This document shows positions 60,640 to 64,000 of a stretch of 64,000 nt of DNA, piece after piece. The notes beneath the pieces are model-generated. The model had not been told where the DNA came from, ran no database searches, and saw nothing but the letters and a program-made list of their open reading frames with translations. Source of the stretch: Atopsyche davidsoni. Its lineage: Eukaryota > Arthropoda > Insecta > Trichoptera > Hydrobiosidae. The stretch lies in contig JAILWY010000027.1 of the NCBI GenBank assembly GCA_022113835.1, forward strand, positions 13,868,501-13,932,500. The letters are read 5' to 3'. Position numbers and translations under genes: made by a program. Within the stretch, counting starts at the first letter, position 1; every line of letters starts with the position of its first letter.

Positions 60640-61140
60640 TTTAATGTTGTATAAGTTTAATAAAAAACCTCTGCAACTGTTGCTTCAAAAAACCTTTGCG
60701 ATGTTTATGGAGATAAAGTGAGTTTTTGCACATGCCATCAAAGGTTCAAAAAAAAATTATTCTGATGTTTATTGTGAGCAATTTAATCGATTGAAAGAAA
60801 ACAAAGTGAGAAAGCGGCTAAGTACAGCAAATAGAGGTAAAGTAATCCTCCTGCGTGACAACGCACGACCCCATGCTGTAAGAAAGAAAAGGGAAAAAAA
60901 TTCTGAGCTCGGTTGGGAAGTTACCATATCCTCCTTACTCACCAGACATTGCACCCTCAGACTATCACCTATTTTGGTCATTGAAGCAGTTCCTGAGAAA
61001 CCAGACCATTAAAGATATGACCCATGTAAAAACGACCCTTGAAGAGTTTTTTTTTTCTTTTCCACAAGTGATGAAGAGTTCCATAAGAGAGGGGTATTTC
61101 GCTTTCTACTGGGTGACATCAAGTCTAAGATAACGAGGAA
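60640..61140 (+). pseudogene. mariner transposase relic
   Basis: Across frames: QFNRLKENKVRKRLSTANRG, VILLRDNARPHAVRKKREKN (second Asp block), then LPYPPYSPDIAPSDYHLFWS and LKQFLRNQTIKDMTHVKTTL. The frame shifts near 60910-60930 and the N-terminal half is not recognisable. Confidence 0.83.
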
Positions 61141-61329
61141 ATGTAAAATATTTAATAAAATAAAATAAATCATAAATAAAAGTATATTTTACACCTTAAA
61201 AAACGAACTTACTTTTAGATATACCTAATAGGTACACATTAACACTCATCAGGAGTAATACGGATGCAGATTAGAGATATACGGTATGAATCATGTTCAA
61301 GCTATAAAGGCTATTTATATATATAGTTA

Positions 61330-61400
<71 letters not shown>
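61330..61400. repeat. (AT)n microsatellite
   Basis: Runs to base 61400, right at the start of the 17-bp inverted repeat. Confidence 0.95.
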
Positions 61401-61402
<2 letters not shown>

Positions 61403-61445
61403 TGATTAATCAATCGTTAGATACACTTACGATTGATTAATCACT
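61401..61445. repeat. 17-bp perfect inverted repeat
   Basis: Arms AGTGATTAATCAATCGT (61401-61417) and its exact complement (61429-61445), loop 11 bases. Contains ATTA-type homeodomain-like cores, which may be coincidence. Confidence 0.88.
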
Positions 61446-61449
61446 TTAG

Positions 61450-63785
61450 CGTGGGACGTAATATCCACGTTATGGTAATTTTAATAAATATTTAATACAA
61501 GAATCCAGTCGCTTTGTTATATGGATTGCAACAATTTGTATGCTTGATCTTGAGACGCCTATTCCTGTACGGGCTGGAGATAGGCTGGGGACGGTAGTCG
61601 CTTGGCTGCCGGTGAGGGAGCTCTGGATAAACATTAAAAAATTGGTTTTGAGATTTGTTCAAAATGTTATTTCAACGACAGAACGTGTATTTTAATCATG
61701 CACTTACTATATTAAAAATACATTTAGCTTTTTTTTTTTAAAGAAAAGCTTAGAGAGATAACTATCTCTGCCAAATTTAAATTTATTGAAAATTAATTAA
61801 TATTATTCTGTAATAACGGATATTACACCATATTTACATGCCATTGAACAAATTTTACGCAGTGGACTCGACAAACATTTCAGCTGTCATTTGACATCAA
61901 AAGCATCAACTTATAACGTACACACAAATGGAATTACAATGTTGTACGGTCTGTTCTCGACCCATTCTAAATGGGTCCGCGAGCTCCAGCTGTAGTTAGC
62001 GGTAATACTGCTCTCTTTAATGCCAGCAGAACACTCGTGTTCCTGAAAGATGCATTGAAAACTTCTTGGTGAATTTTATTGTTTTGCTTGAGATAATTGT
62101 TGCGTGAAATGCAATTTAAAATGAAACTCAAAAAAATTTAATATAAAAAATAATAAGTAATAATTTGTGATTCTTGCGTAAGCTGTTCACTGATTCACTA
62201 TTCCTCTTTGACGCTGCAGGACCAAGTAGATAGCAAGAGGACTGCAGCAGGCCGATGCGAGGTCGACTCCCCGGAGGCGCGAGGCCCGCCGCTGTGGCTG
62301 CGGCCTGTGCGCTCCGATATTCGACGCCGCCGCCCCTCTGCTCGGCAGTCACGATTTCAATTCGAAAACTTTGACAGACGGCATCGAGCACTGAATAATT
62401 TATATGCAGTGACATTCAAATAAATGCTTCAATCGTACGAAATCGAAAACGAAACGCAACTTTGTGTCTTTGCCATTAAAATACTAACACACTAGAACAC
62501 GGGTCCCCAACCTTTTTGGACCCAAGAGCACATTTCAGGTCGCCGGTCGGGCGGCGGGCGCCATTTATTTTTTCAAGGTATTTTTCTGGTCCCGAAAGTA
62601 GTTCCAAACCCGGCTAAAAAAAAAAAATTGTATGTTTCTAGAAGCGCTACTAAGTTTTTGGCTTTCACATATAGATGGCGCTAACTACATATTAAACGCA
62701 ATATTTTTTTAAATAATATATTAACATACGAGAAGTTTTGGTTCAACAATATGATTCCTCCCAGTCAGAATTAAAACTGTAGGTTCGTTGTCTTTTATTT
62801 GATCCGCTCATTTTGGGGTTCAAAAATACTATGATATTTATTCACGAAACTGATAAAAATCGACGACGAGAACAAATTAAATAGGACTTATTCCTCTGGT
62901 GACAGGTTTCCCTCCCTCAGTTTTGCGGTCTTGTCACTGAATTTAATTAAAAATCAAACACTGGAAACTCAATGGATTTAATGTCCTTACTGCTCTGGCG
63001 TCTAAGGTGAATGATTAGCCGCTCTAACACGACGATCCACGAAGGGTTTGTGTATCAGGTCTCCGAAAAACCCACGATTTCTACCCCGACCGGTGTACGC
63101 TTTTCCGTTTCCAGAATATTTGCCAAATACAATCAGTTTTATTGCTCCCGTCGTCTCCCGGGTATTTTTCGCCCATTACAGAGGTTTCAAATGATTTTAA
63201 ATAAAAGGCGACGCGACCGTAACGGTTGACGTTCTTATTTCTTAAGCTCCAAAAGGTACGTCGGTGTGATTTGTATATTTCATAAACATGTTAAAATGCA
63301 TAAATATAATGAATATTAAAAGTTTATTTCATAATCATTTGGCCCACTCAGGTAACTAGCCGCCCTAAACCAGACGCTGATTTGTAAATCCAATTTAGAT
63401 TACTGTCCCATCGGCGCTCGGCAAAAAAAAAAATATTTCCCGTCGGTACCAGTCCTAAATCGAACATATTTTCAAACCTAACCTAACCCAAAAACTCTAT
63501 TGGCGTTCTAATTTTTGCATCGTATTTATTTATTAAATTCCCTTTTTTCAATCATTTTTAATGTGAGATGAATTCAATACGCCACAACAGCACAAACCAA
63601 CTTAGCTATCCCCACCACTCACGCCAACGTAAATATTACATAGCCACCTCTAAGACACTGCTATATTTATTCAGCAACTTTTCCATCAAGTATCTGAACA
63701 AAATCGTGAACGCATTACTAGTGGGCTATAACAGAGATAATTGGGGCAAATATGCAACGAATAATTATTTATATGCAACGAATAA
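61450..63785. other. No gene recognised; GC-rich islet at 62200-62360
   Basis: The islet opens frames on both strands with no family resemblance. A palindromic GAACACTCGTGTTC lies near 62028. The hAT-like end at 62495 is in this interval. Confidence 0.4.
62495..62580 (+). mobile_element. Possible hAT-type terminal sequence
   Basis: ACGGGTCCCCAACCTTTTTG resembles the inverted-repeat start of widespread hAT/Charlie-type elements (GGGTCCCCAACC). I could not find the other end with confidence. Confidence 0.4.
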
Positions 63786-63790
63786 TTATT
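63748..63790. repeat. Direct duplication next to the retrotransposon fragment
   Basis: TATGCAACGAATAATTATT occurs twice in tandem just left of the RT-like frame. It may be a trace of target-site or template-jump events at insertion. Confidence 0.7.
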
Positions 63791-64000
63791 CGCAGGGCCG
63801 AGATGGCAAACGCGGGGACCTGGCGGACAAGACAGTACTGCGGGCTCGTAACGCTTGACGTTAAAAACGCCTTCAACAGCGCCCCATGGGAGAAGATCAT
63901 GGAGGCGCTGGAGAAGAAAGGCGTCGAGCCGTACGTGCGAGCTGTCGTGGACAGTTACTTTCGAGACCGCAGCGTGCATTACACTCCCACAGGTGGAATA
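63791..64000 (+). pseudogene. Non-LTR retrotransposon reverse transcriptase fragment, cut by the window edge
   Basis: Open frame with CGLVTLDVKNAFNSAPW, KIMEALEKKGVEPYVR and YFRDRSVHYT. LDVKNAFN is reverse-transcriptase motif A with its catalytic Asp, as in R1/I-type elements. The left border at about 63790 meets a duplicated AT-rich sequence, suggesting 5' truncation; the frame is open to base 64000, so it may continue. Confidence 0.83.

Noticed and set aside
62208..62423. Frames in the GC-rich islet
   Set aside because: Open on both strands; no domain; more likely regulatory DNA.

Overview
The window looks like AT-rich nuclear DNA from an arthropod, most likely an insect. Three things point there: a spliced Ig-superfamily gene of the DIP/lachesin type, a dense set of insect-style transposable elements, and very long (AT)n microsatellites. 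I cannot fix the order. There is no operon structure, rRNA, functional tRNA or CRISPR array.

The one host gene I can support lies on the + strand at 49557-59400. I rebuilt an 11-exon model in which every junction keeps the reading frame. It predicts 458 residues: signal peptide, linker, three Ig domains (Cys pairs 85/146, 189/239, 282/343), a basic stalk, and a C-terminal hydrophobic tail that fits a GPI-anchor signal. Its introns hold a mariner-derived MITE, a broken piggyBac transposase and AT repeats. The first intron seems to use a GC donor, a short uORF overlaps the start codon as TGATG, and the last intron is only 81 bases and can be read through in frame.

The first 48 kb and the last 4 kb are almost entirely intergenic or unrecognised DNA full of mobile elements. 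(1) Family A is a DNA transposon with ends TAGGGTGTCCCTTA/TAAGGGACACCCTA and an intron-containing RNase-H-like transposase gene. Five copies are present (10.65-12.94, 12.94-15.04, 19.68-20.70, 33.80-36.00, 36.05-38.87 kb). The first still has an open spliced 557-codon frame; the last two face each other as a 5 kb inverted pair around an (AT)n core. (2) There are two Helitron families: one at 1.37-3.12 and 46.06-47.29 kb, the other at 22.91-24.14 kb and from 38.88 kb. (3) Tc1/mariner relics or MITEs lie at 9.5, 15.1, 19.0, 21.5-22.3, 50.7 and 60.6 kb. (4) A piggyBac relic lies at 54.6-55.4 kb, an R1-like reverse transcriptase fragment at the right edge, and a possible hAT end at 62.5 kb. (5) A tRNA-derived SINE is arranged as near-perfect palindromes at 29.94-30.12 and 32.6-32.9 kb. 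(6) A fold-back MITE family is scattered over at least six sites.

Other features are a GC-rich 177-bp tandem array (about 27.0-27.7 kb), two back-to-back perfect hairpins with the same TTCT loop (39.37-39.44 kb), a cluster of GATA motifs (4.98-5.14 kb), and GC-rich islets that could be regulatory. The mobile elements share one trait: most sit directly beside or inside (AT)n runs.
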